Part shown: one piece after another, positions 1 to 7,337 of the stretch
Numbering within the stretch: position 1 is the stretch's first letter
Layout of the letters: each line of letters starts with the position of its first letter
NCBI GenBank assembly: GCA_049366695.1
Contig: JBMNCR010000066.1
Location: forward strand, 1 to 64,000
Source of the DNA: JBMNCR01 sp049366695
GTDB taxonomy: Bacteria; Bacillota; Clostridia; Eubacteriales; Alkalibacteraceae
Direction: 5' to 3'
Length of the DNA stretch: 64,000 bases
Translations under genes and position numbers: made by a program
The notes under the pieces: generated by a model
The model's input: the letters and a program-made list of their open reading frames with translations, nothing else
What the model was told of the DNA's origin: nothing
Databases searched by the model: none

Positions 1-141
1 AGTGGGGAAGTTCTCATGCTCATTTCTGGGTACATTTAGATTAACATTTATATATCTTGTAGTTAATGATGGACATACTTCGACTTTGCTAACTTTTGCT
101 CAGAATGAAAAGTTGGGAAAAGTATCTCATTCTTATCTAAT

Positions 142-168
142 AAAAAAAAGACAATTTTACTTGTCTTA
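142..168 (-). terminator. Terminator of the corrinoid-gntR operon
   Basis: Read on the minus strand, AAGACAA, a 6-nt loop and TTGTCTT are followed by a run of eight T. The stem overlaps the stop codon of the GntR gene, so transcription ends immediately after it. Confidence 0.75.
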
Positions 169-891
169 AAATATCTTTTTACTTTCATCTTCTTCTGGGG
201 TTTTTGCAGATAGAATAAAATATTTTGTTTTAATATAGAATATACTATAGTTTAATGAATTGTTATTATCTTTTTTTAGAGTTTTTTTAGTTACTTGGAA
301 GACTTTTTCATTTTCTAGTAATTTAAGTTTGTTAGTAATATTTTTATCAGCATGAATCAATTTTATTTCTATTTCTTTTTTTATTGAGAAGGCAAGTTTC
401 ATTTCAAGTGCTTTTGAGTAGTTTGCAAAGTTTATTTTATCTTCTATAACTGGTTTGTTAGGGATGTAGGGTGTAAAGCCTATCTCGTACGCAATAGGTT
501 CTTCACTACAATGAACTAAGCGTTCTATCCTTACTACTTGTTGATCTTTCTTAATGGTTAAGTTATTTATAATATCTACTGTAGGTTCATCAATTGTAAC
601 TGATAGCAATTTAATTTTGTCTATATCAGTTAATAGATTATCATATTCATTAAACCTAAACTGATAAATATCAACATCAGGTTTTCTAATGAAATAACCT
701 TTTCCAGGAACTGAGTAAATATATCCTTCATTAGACAGTAATGACAAACTTTTTCTGAGTGTCATCCTACTTACATTATATTCTTTCATTAATTCAGATT
801 CTGAATTTAACATGTCATCGGGTTGTAATATCCCTGATGTTATTTTCTTTTTTAGATTTTCTACAACAGATAAATACAATACATTTGCCAA
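166..891 (-). CDS. GntR-family transcriptional regulator with UTRA effector domain
   Basis: This is a 241-residue repressor-type regulator of the HutC/UTRA subfamily. Residues about 5-70 form the winged helix-turn-helix, with the signature SESELMKEYNVSRMTLRKSL and the wing GYIYSVPGKGYFI. Residues about 95-235 form the ligand-binding UTRA domain. The gene lies six bases downstream of the corrinoid gene and probably regulates that operon; a palindrome at the operon promoter is the likely operator. The start is uncertain. The TTG at 891 is 11 nt from the AGGAAGG ribosome site, whereas two in-frame ATT codons (892-897) are nearer. The ligand cannot be told from sequence. Confidence 0.9.
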   Translation of the reverse strand: MANVLYLSVVENLKKKITSGILQPDDMLNSESELMKEYNVSRMTLRKSLSLLSNEGYIYSVPGKGYFIRKPDVDIYQFRFNEYDNLLTDIDKIKLLSVTIDEPTVDIINNLTIKKDQQVVRIERLVHCSEEPIAYEIGFTPYIPNKPVIEDKINFANYSKALEMKLAFSIKKEIEIKLIHADKNITNKLKLLENEKVFQVTKKTLKKDNNNSLNYSIFYIKTKYFILSAKTPEEDESKKIF

Positions 892-897
892 AATAAT

Positions 898-1554
898 TCA
901 ACCCTTCCTATGAACACCTTTTTTATCTGAAATCCATGTTTTGCATATATTAAGGCCTTCATATGCATCATTAGTTAGTGCATCTGCAATATCTACACTA
1001 AAATATTTTTTATTAATTGCTGCACCACCAACAATGATTTTAACCTTGTTTCTTAATCCTTCTTTTTCTATTTCTTTTATAGTCTGGAATACGTAATTAA
1101 TTGATGTTGTTAAAATACAACTTATACCTACAATATCAGGCTGAAAGGAAATTATTTCTTTAACAAATTTTTTGGGAGAAACATCAACACCTAGATCAAG
1201 GACTTTAAAACCTCCTGTTGTTAGCATTTCAATCAAGATGTCTTTGCCAATATCATGTATATCATCACATACTGTACCTATTAGTACTTTTCCAATACAT
1301 ATGTTTTCACTAGATAATAGCGAATCTTTCATCTTTTCTAATGCTAAAATTTCTTTCATTAACATGCCTGAAACAATTAAATCGCCAATATAACAATCTC
1401 CAGATTCATATTTTTGACCTACTTCGTATAAACCTTTTAACATTTGTCTTTGAATTTCTTTTGGTGAGACATTGTTATTTAACATATTTTCAACTTCTAA
1501 TTTAGCACTGTTGACATCTAACTCTTTTACATATTCGATTAATTTGTATTCCAA
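898..1554 (-). CDS. Corrinoid (cobalamin-binding) protein, methyltransferase type
   Basis: This 218-residue protein has the two-part build of the corrinoid shuttle proteins of methanol/methylamine-type methyltransferases (MtaC/MtbC, MetH-like). A helical cap covers about residues 1-85, and the Rossmann B12-binding domain follows. The cobalt-ligand motif DxHxxG is present as DIHDIGKD, with downstream GVDVSPKKF and the GGAA loop. It would carry a methyl group on B12 between a substrate-specific methyltransferase and a second acceptor in the cytoplasm. No partner methyltransferase is in the window, which makes it an orphan. AAGGAGAG precedes the ATG. Its substrate is unknown. Confidence 0.88.
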   Translation of the reverse strand: MEYKLIEYVKELDVNSAKLEVENMLNNNVSPKEIQRQMLKGLYEVGQKYESGDCYIGDLIVSGMLMKEILALEKMKDSLLSSENICIGKVLIGTVCDDIHDIGKDILIEMLTTGGFKVLDLGVDVSPKKFVKEIISFQPDIVGISCILTTSINYVFQTIKEIEKEGLRNKVKIIVGGAAINKKYFSVDIADALTNDAYEGLNICKTWISDKKGVHRKG

Positions 1555-1570
1555 TTTAATCTCTCCTTAT

Positions 1571-1580
1571 GTACATGTAC
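1571..1580. promoter_or_regulatory. Candidate GntR operator
   Basis: GTACATGTAC is a perfect 10-bp palindrome lying at about +2 to +11 of the predicted corrinoid-gntR transcript, between promoter and ribosome site. Such a position suits a repressor, and the operon encodes one. Binding is inferred only. Confidence 0.4.
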
Positions 1581-1588
1581 TTACTTTG

Positions 1589-1617
1589 ATTATAATTATA
1601 AATTGGATATTTAACAA
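1589..1617 (-). promoter_or_regulatory. Vegetative promoter of the corrinoid-gntR operon
   Basis: On the minus strand the -35 box TTGTTA (1612-1617) is followed after exactly 17 nt by a perfect TATAAT (1589-1594). The corrinoid ATG is about 35 nt downstream of the -10 box. Confidence 0.65.
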
Positions 1618-1719
1618 TATCAAATGTAGTTAAAGTATAAATTTTCACAATTAATTTTTGTTATTTAATTTTTATGATAAAATGTTAAAGTGTATTAAAT
1701 AAAATAAAAGGAGGATGTT

Positions 1720-3057
1720 ATGAAAAATTTATTAAACAGGACTTTTAAATTAGAAGAAAACAATACAACTATTAAGACTGAAATTTTAGCAGGCATTACG
1801 ACATTTATGACAATGGCTTATATTTTGATTGTTAATCCGTCTACATTATCTGCAACTGGAATGGATTTCGGAGCATTAATTACTGCTACAGCCCTAGCTG
1901 CCGCTTTCGGTACTTTTGTTATGGCTTTTGCAGCAAATTATCCTTTTGCTTTGGCGCCAGGTATGGGATTAAATGCATTTTTTGCATATGTGGTGGTTTT
2001 AAAGATGGGTTATAGTTGGGAATTAGCGCTTACTGCAATTTTTATTGAAGGAATAATATTTATTTTATTAAGTTTATTTAAAATTAGAGAAGCATTATTT
2101 AATGCTATACCTGCTAACTTAAAAAAAGCTGTAAGTGTTGGAATTGGATTGTTTATTTCTTTTATTGGTTTTCAAAATGCCGGAATAATAATCAATAATG
2201 ACGCTACATTAGTAGGATTAGGTAATTTAAAAAGCATAACAGTTATTTTAGCTATTATAGGGGTTATTGTTACAGCTGCATTGTTGGTGAAAAAAGTAAA
2301 GGGTGCTATCCTTTGGGGAATTATTATTACTTATTTATTAGGACTAATTTGTCAATTGACAGGAATTTATGTTGTTAATTCAGAAATAGGAATGTATTCT
2401 TTGATTCCTGAAAAGATATTTTCATCACCACCATCGTTATCTCCAATATTTTGGAAATTTGATTTTTCACAGGTATTTTCTATTGATTTCTTAATAATAA
2501 TTTTTACATTTTTATTCGTTGATTTATTTGATACGTTAGGTACATTAATAGGTGTGTCATCTAAAGCAGGGTATTTGGACAAAGATGGAAAGTTGCCAAA
2601 GATAAAACAAGCATTAATGGCAGATGCTTTAGGAACTACTGTAGGAGCTGTTTTAGGGACTTCAACAACTACTACATATGTGGAAAGTGCTTCAGGAGTT
2701 GCTGATGGAGGTAGAACAGGCTTAACTTCGTTTACAACTGGGATGTTATTTTTGCTAGCATTAGTATTTAGTCCAATCATTTTTGTCATTCCTGCCTTTG
2801 CTACAGCACCAGCATTAATAATAGTAGGATTATTTATGATAGAACATGTAGTTGATATTGATTTTTCCGATTATACTGAAGCTTTACCTGCATTTTTAAC
2901 AATATTAATAATGCCATTGGCGTATAGTATATCTGATGGATTAGCATTTGGGGTAATATCATATGTAGTATTAAAATTATTATCTGGTAAATATAAACAA
3001 ATCCATCCAGCTATGTATGCAATAGCAGGTATGTTTTTGATTTATTTTATTGTTTAA
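1720..3057 (+). CDS. NCS2 purine permease, AzgA/PbuG-like
   Basis: This 445-residue integral membrane transporter imports purine bases such as hypoxanthine, guanine or adenine by proton symport (AzgA/PbuG branch of the NCS2 family). Visible family signatures are the N-terminal EILAGITTFMTMAYILIVNP, the stretch PGMGLNAFFAYVVV, the conserved VDLFDTLGTLIGV and the GTSTTTTYVESASGV motif, with about 12 hydrophobic helices. AAAGGAGGATG precedes the ATG. The gene stands alone, divergent from the corrinoid operon, and ends in its own terminator. No purine riboswitch was recognised in the 160-nt upstream region. Substrate choice within purines is not determined. Confidence 0.93.
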   Translation: MKNLLNRTFKLEENNTTIKTEILAGITTFMTMAYILIVNPSTLSATGMDFGALITATALAAAFGTFVMAFAANYPFALAPGMGLNAFFAYVVVLKMGYSWELALTAIFIEGIIFILLSLFKIREALFNAIPANLKKAVSVGIGLFISFIGFQNAGIIINNDATLVGLGNLKSITVILAIIGVIVTAALLVKKVKGAILWGIIITYLLGLICQLTGIYVVNSEIGMYSLIPEKIFSSPPSLSPIFWKFDFSQVFSIDFLIIIFTFLFVDLFDTLGTLIGVSSKAGYLDKDGKLPKIKQALMADALGTTVGAVLGTSTTTTYVESASGVADGGRTGLTSFTTGMLFLLALVFSPIIFVIPAFATAPALIIVGLFMIEHVVDIDFSDYTEALPAFLTILIMPLAYSISDGLAFGVISYVVLKLLSGKYKQIHPAMYAIAGMFLIYFIV

Positions 3058-3103
3058 TAGGTTTTATATGATATATCTGTTTTAATAATAATAGATAACA
3101 AAC

Positions 3104-3139
3104 AAAAAAAGGATAACATACTGTAGTTGTCCTTTTTTA
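3104..3139 (+). terminator. Terminator of the purine permease gene
   Basis: AAGGATAAC pairs with GTTGTCCTT (one G-U pair) around an 8-nt loop, followed by a run of T. Confidence 0.8.
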
Positions 3140-3322
3140 TTTATTTAATTATTTCAGATTGTTAAAAAAATTCGAATTATTTCGTTGTTGCCTTTTAGTG
3201 AGGTGCTCATGTATGTGCAAAATACACCCCATCCCTTTATTTTAGGTATACCTTAAACTTCTAATTTTCAAAAGTCTGATGCTTACGAAACTTTCAAGAA
3301 TGACAATTAATTAAGTTAATTG

Positions 3323-3640
3323 TTATTCTTTTGTAATTCTAATTTCTACATCTCTTGGTAATGCAAGTCCACACTGTACTTCTATTGCTTTTACGATGCC
3401 TGCTGGTACTGGACATGCTAAATGTTTACAGTATTTATCTGCTAAGTTATATACCTTTGAGGCAGAAAATTTCATAAAACATTCGTTTGCACCATTTATA
3501 CCTTTTAGTTCTTCTTCCATTTTTTTTATATGAGAACATTTGGTATCAATACTTACATCTATCGTTCTTCTATCCTTTTGATTTACAGTTATTTTTGTTT
3601 CCATACCACATACACCAGGATTGACAATTGCAGTAGACAT
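3323..3640 (-). CDS. Small conserved cysteine-containing protein of unknown function
   Basis: This protein has 105 residues when started at the ATG at 3640, which follows an AGGGGG ribosome site. An upstream in-frame extension is possible but has no ribosome site. The sequence has spaced cysteines (PGVCGMET, TKCSHIKK, NECFMKF, KYCKHLACP, VQCGLALP) and no membrane segment. That pattern resembles small clostridial proteins of unknown function (possibly DUF6951), an assignment I hold weakly. The cysteines might bind a metal or cluster. It is transcribed alone from a good vegetative promoter and overlaps no other gene. Confidence 0.75.
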   Translation of the reverse strand: MSTAIVNPGVCGMETKITVNQKDRRTIDVSIDTKCSHIKKMEEELKGINGANECFMKFSASKVYNLADKYCKHLACPVPAGIVKAIEVQCGLALPRDVEIRITKE

Positions 3641-3670
3641 AAAAAAACCCCCTATTTTAAGATATAATCT

Positions 3671-3699
3671 ATTATAATACCCTTTTTTAATAGTTTCAA
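3671..3699 (-). promoter_or_regulatory. Vegetative promoter of the small cysteine protein gene
   Basis: On the minus strand TTGAAA (3694-3699), a 17-nt spacer and a perfect TATAAT (3671-3676) lie about 30 nt upstream of the ATG at 3640. Confidence 0.65.
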
Positions 3700-3757
3700 A
3701 CATGCTTTGTAATATTCTTGTTTTTTTAGAATAAGAATTATTAAGGAGGGTGATTTT

Positions 3758-4108
3758 ATGATTCAAAATTTTGTTAATTTGGATACACTTACCGAGTTTA
3801 CAGTATTAGTGATATTGGTTGGATTGATTACTCAAATTACTAAAGGTTTTTTTGATTGGGTTTTTAAGAAATTATTTTCTATTCATAAGATGCCTACGGA
3901 AATAGTTTCATTTATTATCTCTCTAATACTGTTATTATCTGCGAGTTTTGCCAGGGGAGATATGTCTAATAAAACATTAAATGAAGTGTTCGCTATAATA
4001 TTGGTAGATATTATTAATAGTTTTATTGTTGCTCTTGCTGCAAACAAAGGGTATGAGAGGGTTACTAGTGATCAGAGTTTAATTACTAGAATACAATTTA
4101 AAAAATAA
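3758..4108 (+). CDS. Small membrane protein, holin-like in form
   Basis: This 116-residue protein has about three hydrophobic segments (residues 14-35, 48-65 and 78-96) separated by a charged loop, and a basic C-terminus. TAAGGAGGGTG precedes the ATG. Size and layout resemble phage-type holins or other small clostridial membrane proteins, but there is no neighbouring lysin and no other phage gene, so a lysis role is not supported. It is monocistronic, divergent from the cysteine protein and followed by a hairpin terminator. Function unknown. Confidence 0.7.
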   Translation: MIQNFVNLDTLTEFTVLVILVGLITQITKGFFDWVFKKLFSIHKMPTEIVSFIISLILLLSASFARGDMSNKTLNEVFAIILVDIINSFIVALAANKGYERVTSDQSLITRIQFKK

Positions 4109-4191
4109 ATTAGCTAAAAATTTACTAGATATTGTTAATTTTATTTATTGACTGATAAAAAGCTATAGATTATAGACTTTGTATACAATGT

Positions 4192-4225
4192 AAAGCTTTT
4201 AGATATCTCTAAAAGCTTTTATAAT
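4192..4225 (+). terminator. Terminator after the small membrane protein gene
   Basis: This is a perfect 12-bp stem, AAAGCTTTTAGA against TCTAAAAGCTTT, with a TATC loop. The following T tract is short, so strength is uncertain. The rest of 4109-4335 shows no gene. Confidence 0.6.
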
Positions 4226-4335
4226 GTGTTTTAGATTCATATAGTGCTAAACAAATAAATTTTATACTATTAACTTAATAAAATAGGTATTGTAAGTGCT
4301 ATAATTCTAATTATCATTATTAGTTTTGTTTTTAA

Positions 4336-4989
4336 TTAAAGAAAATTCATTAGTTCTTTAATACTGTTCACAATATAATTTGATTTGTTTATTTCTTTTT
4401 TGGAGCCATAGCCATAACTACACCCTATAGTTAATATACTGTTTTTTATACCCGCTTCTATATCGTGTATGCGATCTCCTATTATTACCATTTCTTTAGG
4501 ATAATTATGTTTGATATTTTTTAAAATTTCATATTTTGGTATAAAGTTGTAATCTTGTGAACATATTATATTTTGAAAATACTTATCAAGTTTATAGTGG
4601 TCAGTTACTAGATTTTTAAAATATGTTCCACAGTTGCTAAGAAATACTAATATATAACCTTTATCATTTAGATATTGCAACACTTCTATTGTACCTGAAT
4701 ATAAAGTGCCAGAGTTATTTCTTATTTGATTTTCCATCTCACTACCAATTATCTTGCTTGCAATTTTCGTTATATTTTCATCTAAATCTGGCATAAAAGC
4801 TTTCCACATATCTTTACTATTATAACCTAACCATTTAGCTATTTCATTATTTGTCCATATCTTTTCCTTTGCTAGGTTGTTCTCTACTAAATAATCGTAT
4901 GCTTTCTGAAAAGCGGGTTTATAAACATAAATACTATCATGTATAGTGCCATCAAAATCAAAGAAAATAGTTTTAACATTAGCAATCAT
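4336..4989 (-). CDS. HAD-superfamily phosphatase, last gene of the riboflavin operon
   Basis: This 217-residue protein is a subfamily I haloacid-dehalogenase-type phosphatase. Motif I is FFDFDGTIHD (nucleophile Asp 10, acid/base Asp 12), motif II is FLSNCG, motif III is the Lys of IPKYEIL and motif IV is IIGDRIHDIEAG. A helical cap lies between motifs I and II. It begins six bases after ribH. Riboflavin synthesis needs a phosphatase for the pyrimidine product of RibD, and that step is done by HAD enzymes in other bacteria (YigB/YbjI, YcsE). This gene is therefore a reasonable candidate for the role, inferred from context only. A phosphoglycolate-type or other housekeeping phosphatase is the alternative. 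Confidence 0.85.
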   Translation of the reverse strand: MIANVKTIFFDFDGTIHDSIYVYKPAFQKAYDYLVENNLAKEKIWTNNEIAKWLGYNSKDMWKAFMPDLDENITKIASKIIGSEMENQIRNNSGTLYSGTIEVLQYLNDKGYILVFLSNCGTYFKNLVTDHYKLDKYFQNIICSQDYNFIPKYEILKNIKHNYPKEMVIIGDRIHDIEAGIKNSILTIGCSYGYGSKKEINKSNYIVNSIKELMNFL

Positions 4990-4995
4990 AGAATT

Positions 4996-5457
4996 CTAAA
5001 ACTCCTTAAGTAAATTTACCATTTCAATGGCAGTAACCGCAGCTTCATAACCTTTATTACCAGCTTTGGTACCAGCTCTTTCAATTGCTTGCTCTATATT
5101 TTCTGTAGTTAGCACTCCAAAAATAATGGGTAAGCCCAAATCTAATGAAACACTAGCGATTCCTTTGGTTACTTCATTAGAAACGTAATCAAAATGTGGA
5201 GTAGATCCTCTAATTACAGCTCCTAAGCAAATAATAGCGTCGTATTTATCTGTTTTTGCCATTTTTTTTGCTGTTAGAGGTACTTCAAAAGCACCGGGAA
5301 CCCAAGCTATCTCTATATCTTCTTCTTTAGCACCGTGTCTTACTAAGCCATCTATTGCTCCTGATAATAATTTACTTCCAATAAATTCATTAAATCTTCC
5401 CACAATAATACCATATTTATATGTTTTTGAAATTAATTTTCCTTCATATACTTTCAT
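4996..5457 (-). CDS. ribH: 6,7-dimethyl-8-ribityllumazine synthase
   Basis: RibH condenses the ribitylaminouracil with 3,4-dihydroxybutanone phosphate to give lumazine, the penultimate step of riboflavin synthesis. Its 153 residues match the family length. Visible motifs are the substrate loop GRFNEF, VPGAFEVPL, LGAVIRGSTPHFDYV with the catalytic His, and PIIFGVLTTENIEQAIERAG near the C-terminus. TAAGGAGGAT precedes the ATG. It follows ribA by 13 nt in the operon. The protein usually forms 60-subunit or pentameric shells in the cytoplasm. Confidence 0.97.
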   Translation of the reverse strand: MKVYEGKLISKTYKYGIIVGRFNEFIGSKLLSGAIDGLVRHGAKEEDIEIAWVPGAFEVPLTAKKMAKTDKYDAIICLGAVIRGSTPHFDYVSNEVTKGIASVSLDLGLPIIFGVLTTENIEQAIERAGTKAGNKGYEAAVTAIEMVNLLKEF

Positions 5458-5470
5458 TTTATTATCCTCC

Positions 5471-6031
5471 TTAATATTTTGTTATATGTCCCATTTTTTC
5501 TTGTTTTGTTTTTAGATAACCTTTGTTTTTTTCATTTAGTTCCATTTGTATAGGTATTCTTTCCACTATTTCCATACCATATTGTGATAAATCCATTATT
5601 TTGAGTGGATTATTAGTCATTAGACGAATTTTTTCAATTCCTAAATCCATTAATATTTGTGCTCCAACACGGTAATCACGCATATCTTCTGGAAATCCTA
5701 AAGCCAGATTTGCTTGTACTGTATCCATTCCTTGATCTTGAAGGGCGTATGCTTTAATCTTATTTACAAGTCCAATACCGCGTCCTTCTTGATTTAAATA
5801 TAATAGTACTCCACGTCCTTCTTTTTCAATGTTTTTCAAGGCCTGCTCTAATTGTTCACCGCAATCACATTTTAAGGAATGAAATACATCACCAGTTAAA
5901 CACTCTGAATGTACTCGAACTAATACAGGGTCGCCATTAGAAATATTTCCTTTAATCAAAGCAACATGTTCAAGGGAAGAATACTTTTCTTTATAACCTA
6001 TTATTTGAAAATCACCGTAGTTAGTGGGCAT
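5471..6031 (-). CDS. ribA: GTP cyclohydrolase II (RibA half of a split RibBA)
   Basis: RibA opens GTP to the diaminopyrimidine that starts the riboflavin pathway. Its 186 residues hold the zinc-binding cysteines in SECLTGDVFHSLKCDCGEQL, the catalytic LYLNQEGRGIGL and the NNPLKI motif. No ribosome site precedes the ATG at 6031. The in-frame codons upstream of it encode a linker typical of RibBA fusion enzymes (ending NVAKAK before MPTNYGDF). That linker would be continuous with ribB if the run of A at 6065-6075 had one more A. RibA is therefore either made by slippage from ribB or is a broken or mis-sequenced second half of RibBA. Confidence 0.93.
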   Translation of the reverse strand: MPTNYGDFQIIGYKEKYSSLEHVALIKGNISNGDPVLVRVHSECLTGDVFHSLKCDCGEQLEQALKNIEKEGRGVLLYLNQEGRGIGLVNKIKAYALQDQGMDTVQANLALGFPEDMRDYRVGAQILMDLGIEKIRLMTNNPLKIMDLSQYGMEIVERIPIQMELNEKNKGYLKTKQEKMGHITKY

Positions 6032-6057
6032 TTTAGCTTTAGCAACATTTTCAATTA

Positions 6058-6672
6058 TTATTTCTTTTTTTTTTTATAATCAATTAAGTCTGCAATGGTT
6101 ATGATTTTTAAATCATGTAATTTAATATATTCCATTAATTCCGGTACTCTAGACATAGTACCGTCATCATTCATAATTTCGCATATGACTCCTGCTGGAT
6201 ATAATCCTGCTAATTCTGCTAAGTCAACAGCTGCTTCTGTGTGACCATTTCTTTTTAACACACCTCCATCAACTGCTTCTAGAGGAAAAATATGTCCAGG
6301 ACTTGTAAAATCTTTACTGGTTGTTGAAGAGTTAACTAGTTTTTTAATAGTTAATGACCTTTCATGAGCTGATATGCCCGTAGTGGTTTCTACTGCATCT
6401 ACAGTTACTGTAAAAGCTGTACACTTTGGATCGGTATTTTCACAAACCATTTGTGTAATATTTAGTTCATCTAGTCTTTCTTTTTTCATTGGAGTGCAAA
6501 TTAGACCACGTGCATTTTTTGCCATAAAATTAATTGCTTCTGGGGTAGCCATTTCTGCAGCTACATAAAGATCTCCTTCATTCTCTCTGTTTTCATCGTC
6601 TACAATAACAATTATTCTACCTGCTTTAATGTCTTCTAATGCTTCTTCTATAGTATTGAATTTATAATTCAT
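6058..6672 (-). CDS. ribB: 3,4-dihydroxy-2-butanone 4-phosphate synthase (RibB half of a split RibBA)
   Basis: RibB makes the four-carbon unit of lumazine from ribulose 5-phosphate. Motifs seen are VDDENRENEGDL (metal and substrate residues), GLICTPM, TTTGISAHERSLTI, SPGHIFPL and RNGHTEAAVDL. The ATG at 6672 is 9 nt from AAGGA and is preferred over the ATG at 6681, which touches the ribosome site. The frame ends in five Lys codons from an A11GAAA tract and then TAA, exactly where RibBA enzymes continue into the RibA domain. The protein is 204 residues as read here. Confidence 0.94.
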   Translation of the reverse strand: MNYKFNTIEEALEDIKAGRIIVIVDDENRENEGDLYVAAEMATPEAINFMAKNARGLICTPMKKERLDELNITQMVCENTDPKCTAFTVTVDAVETTTGISAHERSLTIKKLVNSSTTSKDFTSPGHIFPLEAVDGGVLKRNGHTEAAVDLAELAGLYPAGVICEIMNDDGTMSRVPELMEYIKLHDLKIITIADLIDYKKKKK

Positions 6673-6693
6673 TGAGTACATTCCTTTCTATTT

Positions 6694-7332
6694 TTAATAA
6701 AATCCGTTTTCTTTTAGAAAATTTATATCTAATGTTTTTCTATCTCTAAAAGCTAATAATTTTTCTACATATTTACCTAATACATCACACTCTAGGTTAA
6801 CCTCATCACCTATTTTCTTTTTTAATAGTATGGTTTTATCTTTAGTTAAAGGTATGATAGATACTTTAAATATTTTATTATTTATATATGCTACAGTTAA
6901 GCTAGTACCATCAATAGCAATGGATCCTTTATCTATAATATACTTGAGAATATCTTGGTTTGGTTCTATGGTAATCCACGTTGCATTATCCTCTTTTGTA
7001 CACTCTTTAATTATTCCTAAACCATCTATATGTCCTGAGACAATATGACCACCTAATCTATCGCTAACTTTAAGTGCTCGTTCCAAGTTGATCATACTAC
7101 CTGGAATTAATTTCTTTAAATTAGTTTTTCGCATGGTTTCGGGCATTACATCTACTGTGAATTCTTTTTTTGTTAGATGAGTAATAGTAAGACATACGCC
7201 ATTGGTGCAAATACTATCTCCTATTTTTGCATCTTCCAAAATATTTCTAGCTAGTATTGTGATTTGTGCAGAATTGACTCCTGTTACAATGTTTTTAACT
7301 GATCCTATTTCTTCAATTAATCCTGTAAACAT
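6694..7332 (-). CDS. ribE: Riboflavin synthase, alpha subunit
   Basis: RibE dismutates two lumazines into riboflavin and the pyrimidine precursor. The 212-residue protein is two lumazine-binding barrels in tandem, starting MFTGLIEEIG and, for the second, about residue 97 after HIVSGHIDGLG. The ATG at 7332 has AGAGGTG at good spacing. A GTG three codons upstream would overlap the ribD stop and is less likely. The gap to ribD is 5 nt. It acts as a trimer, often inside the RibH shell. Confidence 0.96.
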   Translation of the reverse strand: MFTGLIEEIGSVKNIVTGVNSAQITILARNILEDAKIGDSICTNGVCLTITHLTKKEFTVDVMPETMRKTNLKKLIPGSMINLERALKVSDRLGGHIVSGHIDGLGIIKECTKEDNATWITIEPNQDILKYIIDKGSIAIDGTSLTVAYINNKIFKVSIIPLTKDKTILLKKKIGDEVNLECDVLGKYVEKLLAFRDRKTLDINFLKENGFY

Positions 7333-7337
7333 TACTA

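Noticed and set aside
2367..2789. 140-codon minus-strand frame inside the purine permease gene
   Set aside because: It is antisense to well-conserved permease motifs and has no ribosome site; a shadow frame.
3301..3326. Terminator of the small cysteine protein gene (ACAATTAA/TTAATTGT)
   Set aside because: The stem is weak, all A-T, and no T run follows on the minus strand.
3758..4108. Phage holin and nearby prophage
   Set aside because: Only the membrane layout is suggestive; no lysin, tail or integrase gene is present in the window.
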